Shown: in pieces, positions 8,242 through 16,273 of the stretch
How the letters are laid out: every line of letters begins with the position of its first letter
How positions within the stretch are numbered: the first letter of the stretch is position 1
The notes under the pieces: generated by a model
Database searches by the model: none
What the model saw: the letters and a program-made list of their open reading frames with translations, nothing else
What the model was told of the DNA's origin: nothing
Made by a program: the position numbers and the translations under genes
Assembly (NCBI GenBank): GCA_031292665.1
Contig: JARLGR010000072.1
Location: 1-42,660, forward strand
DNA from: Mycobacterium sp.
Lineage (GTDB): Bacteria; Actinomycetota; Actinomycetes; Mycobacteriales; Mycobacteriaceae
Length of the DNA stretch: 42,660 nt
Reading direction: 5' to 3'

Positions 8242-9795
8242 CTCAGAATCAGTTGTATTGGAGTGCTGTGACTAGCATGACCGCGCAGCCGAGCACGACG
8301 AGTCGGGTTAATCGAGTCCAGCGTTGTCCGCCTTTGGTCCTTCATCGGTTTGCTTGCCCCGCAACGGCTCTGCCAGCTGTGCACCCAAGGAGACGAGCCC
8401 TCGGCCGACCACCGCGAGTACCCGGTTCGTCGTGGTCCCGACGGCTTCGATAGTGGCGAAGGCGGCATCGAGCAGGCTCGGAACGTGGAAGTCCTCCCAG
8501 GTCTCGACCTGGTGCTGGCGCGCCTTCGCGAAACTGTCGAACTCGTCGCGCAGGGCGCAGCGCTTTTTGGCCAGCTCTCGCACCGATGAGAATCGGAAGC
8601 CATCGATGGCCGCTGACTTCGCGAAGCGGTCCAATCGTTCCTTGGCGTCCCGGTAGATGTGGATGTCTTCCCGGAGATGGTGGTCGACGAGGTCGCGAGC
8701 TTCATCGATCGCCCGCAACAGCTGCTCGGGTTGCGTCGCCTCGATTCGCGCGAGGCTCAGCCGTTGCCATTTGTGCAGCGATTCTTCGGCGATCACCAAC
8801 AGGCTCAACGCGTCGCCAAGCCGGTTGTCGTTGATCGCATTTCGTAGCTTCGCGGCGCGCTGCTGCACGGGCAGGGTGTGATCGAACGACGCCAGAATCC
8901 GCACGATGTGGTTGCGTAGTTGCTCGACGGCGACGTTGAGCGCCGGCCCCAAAGCGGCCACCGAATCCCAGTACGCATCGGGGAGCGACCCGTATTTTTC
9001 CAACGAGTCAACCATCCGCGAGATCGTCAGGTTGTTGCCTAGGACGTCACCGGCGCGGTGTGCCCGGGCTACTTCCAGCACGAGCTCGACTTTGTCCTCC
9101 ACGCGACGGACGGCGTCTTCGACCTCAGCAACCGCGGACTTCAGCGCCATCTGCACCGCAATCATCTGCGCCGACATCATCGCTTCCGGGCCGAGCCCTG
9201 CCGGCCGCCACTGCAGTGGTGTCAGGAACTGGCCATCCTCAACGAGTGTCGTCAGCCGAAAGAAGCCGTCGCTGCCGGGAATCAGCTCGCCATCCTTCAA
9301 TGCGTTCAGGATGTCGCGGTGCAGCTGAACGTACTTGCCGGAGTCAGCCAGCACAGACGTCAGCCCGGCGAACCCGCCCGCCGCATTCGCGAGCGCGGCG
9401 CCGTCGATCCCGGCGACTCGCATGGCTTGCCCGGCTATCGCGCGCAGTCGTGTCAGATAGGACTCGACAGCGGCGGGGTCACCGCCCAGCAGCAGGGCCT
9501 CGTCGTGGAACGACACCACGACCCCGTCTGTATCGGTCTCGGAATCGGTCACTGCCGACATGTCGGACACCTCGGATGTGCTCACAGCACCCCCAATAAT
9601 CCGTCGGCACGCAAGCAGGCCGAGAGTTGGCGGGTAATTGTCGGCTAGCGAGTGCGGACGTTACACCCATGTTTCCACCCCAACCCCCCGGTTTCCCGTC
9701 TATTGGATAGGAATTCACCCGGGACGAGGAGTGGTCGTAGCCGTACCGGCACGACGACAGCGCCACGCGTACCCGTGGCCGCGGGTGATGACGCC
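8242..9795. repeat. Dispersed direct duplication, copy 1 (pairs with 18609-20165)
   Basis: This stretch aligns along its whole length with 18609-20165: downstream flank (CTCAGAATCAGT at 8242), the complete 425-codon gene, and about 210 bp upstream (AATAATCCGTCGGC, GTCGGCTAGCGAGT, GGAATTCACCC). Similarity ends near 9795. The copies are in the same orientation about 10.4 kb apart. They differ by many substitutions and small indels, so the duplication is old, or the two arrived separately from related sources. Confidence 0.85.
8308..9585 (-). CDS. Unrecognised helical protein, paralogue A (425 residues)
   Basis: GTG start at 9585, preceded by GGGGGTG as ribosome-binding site. I recognise no domain. 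The protein is predicted by eye to be almost entirely helical: a Ser/Thr/Asp-rich N-terminus (1-22), a helical region with LLLGGDPAAVESYLTRLR, an amphipathic coiled-coil-like segment at 148-175 (VAEVEDAVRRVEDKVELVLE), the NNLTISRMVDSLEKYGS stretch, and a charged helical half with PVQQRAAKLRNAINDNRLG and SLLVIAEESLHKWQRL. There is no signal peptide and at most one weakly hydrophobic segment near 388-402. Compared with paralogue B (18656-19981) I count 67 differences in the first 412 residues, but only 11 in residues 151-300, which marks the core as the constrained part. The C-terminal tails are unrelated. It stands alone in its transcription unit. Confidence 0.8.
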   Translation of the reverse strand: MSTSEVSDMSAVTDSETDTDGVVVSFHDEALLLGGDPAAVESYLTRLRAIAGQAMRVAGIDGAALANAAGGFAGLTSVLADSGKYVQLHRDILNALKDGELIPGSDGFFRLTTLVEDGQFLTPLQWRPAGLGPEAMMSAQMIAVQMALKSAVAEVEDAVRRVEDKVELVLEVARAHRAGDVLGNNLTISRMVDSLEKYGSLPDAYWDSVAALGPALNVAVEQLRNHIVRILASFDHTLPVQQRAAKLRNAINDNRLGDALSLLVIAEESLHKWQRLSLARIEATQPEQLLRAIDEARDLVDHHLREDIHIYRDAKERLDRFAKSAAIDGFRFSSVRELAKKRCALRDEFDSFAKARQHQVETWEDFHVPSLLDAAFATIEAVGTTTNRVLAVVGRGLVSLGAQLAEPLRGKQTDEGPKADNAGLD

Positions 9796-9830
9796 ACGGG
9801 GTCGACCACAGTTCCCGAAAGTCAAGGGCG

Positions 9831-10415
9831 TCAGCCCTGGCGGTCGACTGAGCGCCCGAGATAAGCCATGAGCCGAGCGGTCGGCGTCGAGTCTTCCGGC
9901 GCGGATCGCGCCGGCCCGAAGCCGCCCGGGCGCCGCAACACATCCGCCGGCACGGACTCCACCAGCTGGCGGCATAGCGTCAGCAGGTCATCCGGCAGTT
10001 CAGCCAGTCGGCCTTGTGAACGGTGTACGTCCCAGCTGTGTAGAGCCAGGTCCGAGACGGGATAGGTCAGCGCCCGGCGCAGCGCAACCTCGCCCTCCGG
10101 CGACATCCGCGTCGCGTCCAGGTCGACGCCCGGCAGGGCATCTCGCAGCCGCGCCGCCAGCTCGCGAAGCCGTGCGGCCGGATCCTCGGACACCCAGTCG
10201 TCCGGCTGGGAGGGGTTGCCCCAGACCTCCCCGTCCTCGATGAGCGTCACGATCTTGGCCGCGCTGCCGGTTGCGTGAGCCACGAGGTCACGCACGGTCC
10301 AGCCCTCGAGGTTGGACGGCTGGTCGAAGCTTTCCGGCGAAATCTGGTCCACGGCGTCGATGAGCAGGTCGATCGCCTCGATGGCCATCGCGCCGATCCG
10401 TGTGTTCTCGTTCAT
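9831..10415 (-). CDS. TIGR03086/maleylpyruvate isomerase-type (DinB-fold) metal-binding protein
   Basis: 194 residues from ATG 10415. The N-terminal four-helix part has the family hallmark LEGWTVRDLVAHATGSAAKI, in which the His of LVAH is a metal ligand. The second ligand region is LALHSWDVHRSQGR (HxWDxxR) near 125-138. A variable C-terminal part ends in RLMAYLGRSVD. Members of this DinB-like superfamily include mycothiol-dependent enzymes; the ligands present suggest a metal (often Zn) is bound, but the reaction is unknown. It sits between the two blocks of duplication copy 1 where copy 2 instead carries a TetR remnant, so it was inserted or retained differently in the two copies. Confidence 0.8.
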   Translation of the reverse strand: MNENTRIGAMAIEAIDLLIDAVDQISPESFDQPSNLEGWTVRDLVAHATGSAAKIVTLIEDGEVWGNPSQPDDWVSEDPAARLRELAARLRDALPGVDLDATRMSPEGEVALRRALTYPVSDLALHSWDVHRSQGRLAELPDDLLTLCRQLVESVPADVLRRPGGFGPARSAPEDSTPTARLMAYLGRSVDRQG

Positions 10416-10649
10416 CAGCGCATCGTAGGAGCGCTGTGTGACTTACCCCTTCCCGGAGCGCAATGAAATGGTCCGGACGTGTCACAGCTCAAAAGGCACG
10501 TACTCGGCCCGCCGGTCATGGTCAGCCTGGCCTGGCTGCCGCTGGCGGATCGGCGCTGTCCCTGGCTCCTCTGTCAAGCGGGTGATGACTGATGTTTCCA
10601 GACAAGCGAGACGGTCCTCCGGCGCACCAGGTGTGCGGATAAACGGCAG
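10416..10649. other. Intergenic DNA upstream of the DinB-like gene
   Basis: No gene is visible between the DinB-like start and the short duplicated block at 10650. It must contain the promoter of the DinB-like gene; no operator or strong hairpin stands out. Confidence 0.3.
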
Positions 10650-10775
10650 TCGCCCCGCCCCCTGCGGGCGGTCGATGCCGACCGTGAAGGAACCGCCTGT
10701 GGATATTGTTCAAAACCTGACCGTGGTGCCACCACTAGCCATCCCACTGCCACCTTGCCCACACAATTTGCGGGC
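10650..10775 (+). pseudogene. 5' fragment of a DUF5994-type gene (short duplicated block, copy 1)
   Basis: About 125 bp aligns with 20695-20820, which is the promoter and start of the intact DUF5994 gene. The shared coding start reads M(S/P)TVKE(L/P)PVD, and the shared DNA includes ACCGTGAAGGAAC, GCCTGTGGAT and CCATCCCACTGCCACC. In this copy the similarity stops around 10775 and the acyltransferase remnant begins within about 40 bp, so the gene is cut to its first ~30 codons. Confidence 0.6.
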
Positions 10776-10810
10776 AGGAAGAACAACTATTCTTGACCCG
10801 CGGCTCGTCG

Positions 10811-11080
10811 CGCTTGCTTCATCTCACCAAGTTTGAGCGCAAGTTCTTCCGAACGAACGTTCTGCCAATAACATTCGGTGTCCCGTTCGGGCCGAGTGTG
10901 GTGTTGCCGGTCAACATCCCGCTGCCCACCAAGATCGTCACCGATGTGTTGCCGCCAATCGACATCGCCGCCGAATGCGGTGATGCTCCCGACGTCAAAA
11001 ACCTCGATGCGCATGTGCGCCGGATGATGCAAACGGGACTCAACGTTCTGGGCCGCCCAGCGCCACTTCCCGATGGTGGG
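10811..11080 (+). pseudogene. C-terminal remnant of a PlsC-like phospholipid/glycerol acyltransferase
   Basis: Ninety codons match the C-terminal end of mycobacterial 1-acylglycerol-3-phosphate-type acyltransferases: FERKFFRTNVLPITFGVPFG, LPVNIPLPTKIVTDVLPPID and DAHVRRMMQTGLNVL. The catalytic HxxxxD block and all of the N-terminal two thirds are missing. The frame is open upstream only into the duplicated block and downstream into the antisense of the tocopherol-cyclase-like gene, so there is no proper start or stop. It is a decayed fragment, probably left by the deletion or recombination that also trimmed the DUF5994-type gene just before it. Confidence 0.7.
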
Positions 11081-11092
11081 CTGACGGCCGCG

Positions 11093-12094
11093 TCAGCTTG
11101 GCCTGCTGCCAATTTCCAGACCGGCCAGCTCGCAGGTGCCCTCGAACACCACCCTGCCGAACTCGCGCACGGTGCACTGCAGTCGACCGGCAAGGTGCTC
11201 GAAGTCGGTGTCGACATTGCGCCGCGCCGCGGGCAGCGGCACCGGCAAGACATGCGGATCCACGCCGGCGCCGTCTCCGTCCAGATCGATCTGGTAGCGC
11301 GGCGTGCGCGCGCGCACGGTCCAGCGTCCCTCGCTGACGTGCGATCGCACCAGCGCCGGAGGCGTCACTCGGATCACCCGCTTACCGACTCGCACCACGA
11401 CTCCGGTGACATCTCGGCGGATCGGACCGAGCTGAAGAAGGCCACCCGAGAATGCGACCGAGACGTCAGCGCCGCCGAAATCGTGTGCCTGGCCCCACCA
11501 CCAGCGCTCGGGAAAGCCCGCGCCCCAGTTCCGTTCCGCGTACAGCAGGGCGCCGTCGAACGACCAGGTGCCTCCGCTGAATTCGACGGTGCCGCTTGAC
11601 TTCCCGCCAAGCCGGTACGGATGCCAGTACTGGTTGAGGAACGGGATCGAGGAAAAGATGCCGCCGCCGCCGAAGGCCTTGGGCCATTTGAAGGGATCGG
11701 CAAAATGCAGGTCAAGGTGGATGTCGTCAAGGTCGATCTGGAGCCGATCGGTGCCCGCCGCCAAACGCCCCACGGGACCCGTCCCGGCGTGTACTGAGAA
11801 GGGGGACGAGTCGGCTTCGGCACCGTCCAGGGCCGCGGAGCGCACAACGCCGCCGGGGTGCAGCGCGACCGCGACCGTGGCCCAGTCCCCGTCCCGGTTC
11901 CGGTTGACGCTGCACAGTGCGACGACGACGCGACCCGAGGCGGAATCAGTGAGGCGCCAGAACCAGCCCTCCATTTCGCACCCATGCGTAGGCACTGGAT
12001 CGCCGAAAGGCACATCGGCACCGGTGCGCCGATAGGCGTTGACCAGTGGCTTGGCGGCGCCGGTCGCTGCCCATCGCAGGTACGTAGCGGTCAT
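11093..12094 (-). CDS. Tocopherol-cyclase-like protein
   Basis: 333 residues from ATG 12094. The family hallmark is LLYAERNWGAGFPERWWWGQ near 187-206 followed by AHDFGGADVSVAFSGG; upstream is a beta-rich half with EGWFWRLTDSASGRVVV and HPYRLGGKSSGTVEFSGGTW. Plant and cyanobacterial relatives (VTE1/SLR1737) close the chromanol ring of tocopherol; bacterial relatives outside cyanobacteria have unassigned roles and probably act on other prenylated or lipid substrates. There is no signal peptide. The ATG overlaps the stop of the upstream E2 fragment by 4 bp (ATGA), so the gene is translationally coupled to it and very probably co-transcribed with fadD. That context suggests a lipid-related role. 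Confidence 0.75.
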   Translation of the reverse strand: MTATYLRWAATGAAKPLVNAYRRTGADVPFGDPVPTHGCEMEGWFWRLTDSASGRVVVALCSVNRNRDGDWATVAVALHPGGVVRSAALDGAEADSSPFSVHAGTGPVGRLAAGTDRLQIDLDDIHLDLHFADPFKWPKAFGGGGIFSSIPFLNQYWHPYRLGGKSSGTVEFSGGTWSFDGALLYAERNWGAGFPERWWWGQAHDFGGADVSVAFSGGLLQLGPIRRDVTGVVVRVGKRVIRVTPPALVRSHVSEGRWTVRARTPRYQIDLDGDGAGVDPHVLPVPLPAARRNVDTDFEHLAGRLQCTVREFGRVVFEGTCELAGLEIGSRPS

Positions 12095-12369
12095 CGGTGT
12101 TCCGCCAGAACACGTGCGGCATCGGTCCGCACGGAGGCACGCCGCCTCTTGCCCGGTGGTGTGGACGTGGGCACCGGGTCATAGGCGGCGGGATCGGCAA
12201 GGTACGCGCGAAAGAGCCGGGCCATCGCCGCCGCCTGATAGCCATCGACGAACCGGTGGTCCAGCTCGATCGCCAGCGGCAGCACCGGACGCACGACGGG
12301 TTTACCGTTGCGAGCCAACACCTTGTCGGTGACCGCACCCACGATGATCACGATCGGCAGGTCCGCCAC
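12091..12369 (-). CDS. C-terminal fragment of a 2-oxoacid dehydrogenase E2 acyltransferase domain
   Basis: 92 residues from a GTG at 12369. It contains the closing part of the E2 catalytic domain: LPIVIIVGAVTDKVLARNGK and LPLAIELDHRFVDGYQAAAM, with the active-site His and Asp in DHRFVDG. Stand-alone mycobacterial E2-type acyltransferases are about 280-300 residues, so roughly the first 190 are absent; the sequence just upstream is the 3' end of fadD. Without the rest of the domain there is no CoA or substrate pocket, so a working acyltransferase is unlikely. The piece may survive because it provides the overlapping start for the tocopherol-cyclase-like gene. A gene remnant is the most likely status. 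Confidence 0.65.
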   Translation of the reverse strand: MADLPIVIIVGAVTDKVLARNGKPVVRPVLPLAIELDHRFVDGYQAAAMARLFRAYLADPAAYDPVPTSTPPGKRRRASVRTDAARVLAEHR

Positions 12370-12400
12370 ACGGGCATCGGCTGAGTCATTGCGATGCCGG

Positions 12401-14245
12401 TCACTCGGATAGGTTGACGACGTCCGGCCCGGGCGTCTCGGCGTAGAGCTTGTCGATCTCCGCGGAATACTTCTCGGCGATCGGGCGGCGTTTGAGTTTC
12501 ATTGTTGGGGTGAGCTCGTCTCCGCCCGGCTCCCACGGGGTACCGACGATGAGAAACCGCTTGATCTGCTCGACGCGGGACAGTTTGGAGTTTCCCTCCA
12601 GGACGGCGGCGGTGAGCAATTCCCTGGCCTCGGGACGCTGCGCGAAAGCGGCGGCCGACGGGTCGGCTATGCCGAGCGCGGCGGCCTGCGCGGCGGCGGC
12701 CTCACGATCGAGGACGACGAGCGCCGTCACGTACGGCTTGGCGTCACCGAAGGCCACCACCTGGTCGATCAACGGAGACGTGGCCTGGATCGCCATCTCG
12801 ATGTTGTTGGGAGAGAGATTCTTTCCCGCTTCGTTGACGAGCAACTCCTTCTTGCGGTCGACGATCGTGACGGAACCTTCTGCGTCGAGGGTGCCGATGT
12901 CACCGGTATGCAACCAACCGTCGGCGTCGATCGCGTCGGCGGTCTTCTCCGGCTGATGCCGGTAGCCTCGCATCACGACCGGTCCGCGGATCAGCAGCTC
13001 GCCGTCGTCGGCCACCGAGATCTCGACGCCGCGCAACGCCTTTCCCACCGAACCGACCTTGTTCGCGCCTGGTCGGTTGGATGTCGCGCCACCGGCGTTC
13101 TCCGATAACCCCCACACTTCGTAGACGGGAATGCCCAGACCCCAGAAGAATTCGAGCGTTTCGACCGGTATGGGTGCAGCAGCGGTTACTCCCCATCGCA
13201 ACTGGTCCAGCCCGAGGGCGTCGCGCACCTTGGCCAGCACCAGGCGGTCGGCGATCGTGCGGCGGATGGCAAGTGACGTGGACAGGGCCTTCCCGGCCAA
13301 TGTTTTGCGGGCGGCACGGACACCGGTATCGATGGCCCACAGCGCTAACCGCCGCCGGATTCCGGTCGCCTCGGTGCCAAGTTTGGTTTCGATTCCGGCT
13401 TTAATCTTGTGCCACACGCGGGGTACTCCTAGCCACACGGTGGGGCGAGCATCCGGCAGCGCCTGCGCGATCGCCCTGGGGTCGGCGACATCGGTCACCT
13501 GCACTCCCAGCACCATGTTGGCGTAGTGCCCGGTGACCCGGTCGGCGATGTGCGCATGCGGCAGGTATGAGGTGATCCGATCGGTGTGCCGAAGGTCAAT
13601 GAGCTCGACAACCGCCGAGAACTCGGCCATCACATTGGCGTGGGTAAGCTCGACGCCCTTGGGCGGCCCGGTGGTTCCCGAGGTGTAGATGAGGGTCACG
13701 ACGTCGTCTGGCCGGACCGCCCGCCACGCCGACTCGAAATCGAAATCGGCTGTGGTTCCCAAAGCTTCGAGCTCTTCGAGGGTCAGGCAGCCTTCGGCGC
13801 CGACTTTGGCGTCGACGACGATCACGTGAGCGAGGTCGCCCCCGGCCGCCCTCACAGCGGGCAGAAAATCTTTTTCGGTGAATACGATCCGGTTCTCAGC
13901 GTTGCTGAACAAATACCGGATCTGATCCGGCGCCGAGGTGTTGTAGATCGAGAACGGGATCGCGCCCAGATGCATGACGGCGGTGTCGGCCAAGTGGAAC
14001 TCTGGCCGGTTGCGCAGCATGAGACCGACCGTGTCACCGCGCTCGACACCAAGCGCCGCCAGACCGGTCGCGATCTTCCGTACCCGATCGGCGTACTGGC
14101 GCCACGTGATGACCACTTCGTCACCAACTGTCCGGATGGCCACCGAGTCAGGATTTAAGGCCGCAGTTTCCTGAAAAGCCTGTGGCAGCGTGGACACCAG
14201 TACCCCACTTCGGTGCCGAACCATCGTTGCATCGACTTCGGTCAT
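12401..14245 (-). CDS. FadD-type long-chain fatty-acid-CoA ligase
   Basis: 614 residues from ATG 14245, chosen because AGGAGCGG lies about 9 nt upstream; an upstream frame extension to 14350 lacks family similarity. It is an adenylate-forming enzyme: P-loop-like motif LIYTSGTTGPPKG at 185-197, SYLPHAHIADR, the acceptor motif YEVWGLSENAGG, the hinge region WLHTGDIGTLDAEG, and the catalytic-Lys region near the C-terminus (TPTMKLKRRPI). Order and length fit the FadD15-like group of long-chain acyl-CoA synthetases. It would activate fatty acids to acyl-CoA in the cytosol. It is divergent from the WS/DGAT gene across 378 bp and leads the E2-fragment/tocopherol-cyclase-like transcript; the pairing with WS/DGAT suggests acyl-CoA supply for storage lipid synthesis. 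Confidence 0.9.
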   Translation of the reverse strand: MTEVDATMVRHRSGVLVSTLPQAFQETAALNPDSVAIRTVGDEVVITWRQYADRVRKIATGLAALGVERGDTVGLMLRNRPEFHLADTAVMHLGAIPFSIYNTSAPDQIRYLFSNAENRIVFTEKDFLPAVRAAGGDLAHVIVVDAKVGAEGCLTLEELEALGTTADFDFESAWRAVRPDDVVTLIYTSGTTGPPKGVELTHANVMAEFSAVVELIDLRHTDRITSYLPHAHIADRVTGHYANMVLGVQVTDVADPRAIAQALPDARPTVWLGVPRVWHKIKAGIETKLGTEATGIRRRLALWAIDTGVRAARKTLAGKALSTSLAIRRTIADRLVLAKVRDALGLDQLRWGVTAAAPIPVETLEFFWGLGIPVYEVWGLSENAGGATSNRPGANKVGSVGKALRGVEISVADDGELLIRGPVVMRGYRHQPEKTADAIDADGWLHTGDIGTLDAEGSVTIVDRKKELLVNEAGKNLSPNNIEMAIQATSPLIDQVVAFGDAKPYVTALVVLDREAAAAQAAALGIADPSAAAFAQRPEARELLTAAVLEGNSKLSRVEQIKRFLIVGTPWEPGGDELTPTMKLKRRPIAEKYSAEIDKLYAETPGPDVVNLSE

Positions 14246-14623
14246 TTCCGTACCGCTCCTTCGATCACGAAACCCGTCCGTCGCCGCGGTGGGTCGGCAA
14301 GGTCGCGGCCTAAAACCTGCGCCGTTGATCTGGCCTTCGGAAGGGGACAAGGTCCTGACATTGTGGGTCGATTATTCACCTGTGCCCGCGTTCGGTCACC
14401 TCACGAGGCGATCGAGGTGCGTGACGGCCGACGGCGGCCGCATCAGCGGTTGCGTGACGGGTCGACCAGCCCCGACGCAGTGTGGTGTCGCCCGCTGGGT
14501 TCCGATGCCGCCTTCGCCAGGCTCAGCCGGGCTGGCCTGAGTCCGTTGCTTGGGCGCATGATCAGCAGAGGATGACGCGCGGGCACCGCCTGGCTTGCAG
14601 TCGATAGTTCTTGGAGGTGCGAG
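14246..14623. other. Divergent intergenic region between fadD and the WS/DGAT gene
   Basis: 378 bp with no gene of its own; the open frames here are Arg/Pro-rich and lack coding bias. It should hold both divergent promoters. Ribosome-binding sites are visible at either end (AGGAGCGG for fadD on the minus strand; TGGAGGTG before GTG 14624). I could not pick out a clear operator. Confidence 0.45.
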
Positions 14624-16246
14624 GTGGCTGACCGACGCCGGCTCGGCATCCAGGATGCCCTGTGGTTGGAGATGGACCGCTCCAACAATCTCATGGTGGT
14701 CGACACGGTGGTCTGGACGGCCGACCCGCTCGACTGGAGCCGGGTGCGCCAGGTTCTTGAGGAGCGGCTCATCATCCGCTACCCCGTGTTCCGCAGCCTG
14801 GCGGTCAGGGACCGCGACGGCTCGTGGTGGTGGGAGGTCGACGACGACTTCGACTTCGGGGAGCATGTCACGGTCGTGGACCTGAAGGATCCCGACGACG
14901 GTCGTGAGTTGCAGGCGCTGGTGGCCGGCCACCGCACCGAAATGTTGGACCGCAAACGGCCGCTCTGGCAAGGTATTTGGGTGAACCGCTACCGGGGCGG
15001 CAGCGCCATGATCATGCGGACGCACCACGCCGTCGCCGACGGGATGCGCATGGTCGAGTTGGCGATGAGCCTGTTCGATGCGTCGCCCGTCGGAGGTCCG
15101 ATCCGCGGCCCTGACATCGTGCAGCACGCGGCGCGCCCCCGGCCGCCGGGGCAGCCGATGAAGGATCGGCTGCGGACCGGAGCCGCCGGCGCGGCGGCTC
15201 GGGCGACGGCCACGGCGCAGCGCGCGAGGTCGCTCCTGGAAGAGACGCTGAGCGACCCGCTCGGACGGGCGACGGACGTGGCGGGTGGCGTCGTCGGGGC
15301 CGCCGGCGGACTGCCTCGAATTCTGGGTCGTGCCGCCGACTTTGGTCGCCTGGCGTTAGAAAACCCGGTGGGGGTAGGTCACACGATCACCACGTCGGCG
15401 TGGGCGACGGTGTCCGACGTCGCCGAGTCCGTACGCTCCACCATGCGGGCGGCGGTGCCGGGCAGTGGCGCGCTGATCGATGTGTTCTCGGCCGCGCCGG
15501 GTGACGTGGACACGGTCCGCAAGCTGCTGATCGGCACCCGCAACGACTCGACACTGTGGACGGGGACAGCGGGCCTCGATAAGGGGGTGGCATGGTCGGA
15601 GCCTGTCTCGCTGGCCAAAGTGAAGGCCGTGGCCAGGGCGAACAACTGCACGGTCAACGACGTGCTGGTGACGAGTGTGGCCGGAGCGTTGCACGACTAC
15701 CTCGAGGCCCACCACGTCCGCTGCTCCTCGGTGACCTTCATGATCCCGGTCAACCTCAAGCCGGTCGACGTGACGCTGCCCGACAATCTCGGTAATGAGT
15801 TCGCCCTCGTGCAACTCGAACTGCCGACCGATCAGCCCGATGCCCTCCGAGTGTTGGCCGTGGCCAAGCGGCGGATGGGCCGGATCAAGCACGGCCACGA
15901 GGCGGCCGTGGCGTTTCGCCTGCAGGAGACCATCGCCGGGTTCAACAGGCAGCTCTACGAAGCGTCGGTGGAGCTGTTCACCAACCGCACGATCGGCACG
16001 CTCACGAACGTGCCCGGCCCACCGATGCAGGCATACCTGGCCGGCAGCAAGGTGGAGGGCATCGTCGGGTGGGCACCCGTATCGGGCAACCAGCCCATGA
16101 GCTTCACCATCTCTACCTACAACGGCGAGGTGGTCGTGGGCATCGCCTGTGACAAAACTTTGGTGCCCGACCATGAGTCGATCGTCGACGGCTTCGCCGT
16201 CGCCTTCGACCGGTTACTGGCGGCGACCCCCGGCGTCACCACCTGA
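14624..16246 (+). CDS. WS/DGAT: wax ester synthase/diacylglycerol acyltransferase
   Basis: 540 residues from GTG 14624, with GGAGGTG just upstream. The catalytic HHxxxDG motif is present as HHAVADG at 134-140, preceded by RPLW (112-115). The C-terminal domain carries the usual NDVLVTSVAGALHDYL, FMIPVNLKP, DNLGNEFALV and the TNVPGPP/LAGSKVEGI region, closing with SFTISTYNGEVVVGI and a DP-type end. The enzyme transfers acyl groups from acyl-CoA to diacylglycerol or long-chain alcohols, making triacylglycerol or wax esters at the membrane/lipid-droplet surface. Length and motifs match the mycobacterial Tgs family, but there are many paralogues and I cannot say which. It is convergent with the chimeric gene at 16274, 27 bp away. 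Confidence 0.92.
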   Translation: MADRRRLGIQDALWLEMDRSNNLMVVDTVVWTADPLDWSRVRQVLEERLIIRYPVFRSLAVRDRDGSWWWEVDDDFDFGEHVTVVDLKDPDDGRELQALVAGHRTEMLDRKRPLWQGIWVNRYRGGSAMIMRTHHAVADGMRMVELAMSLFDASPVGGPIRGPDIVQHAARPRPPGQPMKDRLRTGAAGAAARATATAQRARSLLEETLSDPLGRATDVAGGVVGAAGGLPRILGRAADFGRLALENPVGVGHTITTSAWATVSDVAESVRSTMRAAVPGSGALIDVFSAAPGDVDTVRKLLIGTRNDSTLWTGTAGLDKGVAWSEPVSLAKVKAVARANNCTVNDVLVTSVAGALHDYLEAHHVRCSSVTFMIPVNLKPVDVTLPDNLGNEFALVQLELPTDQPDALRVLAVAKRRMGRIKHGHEAAVAFRLQETIAGFNRQLYEASVELFTNRTIGTLTNVPGPPMQAYLAGSKVEGIVGWAPVSGNQPMSFTISTYNGEVVVGIACDKTLVPDHESIVDGFAVAFDRLLAATPGVTT

Positions 16247-16273
16247 ACGGCCCGTTGCTTCTCAGGACATCAT

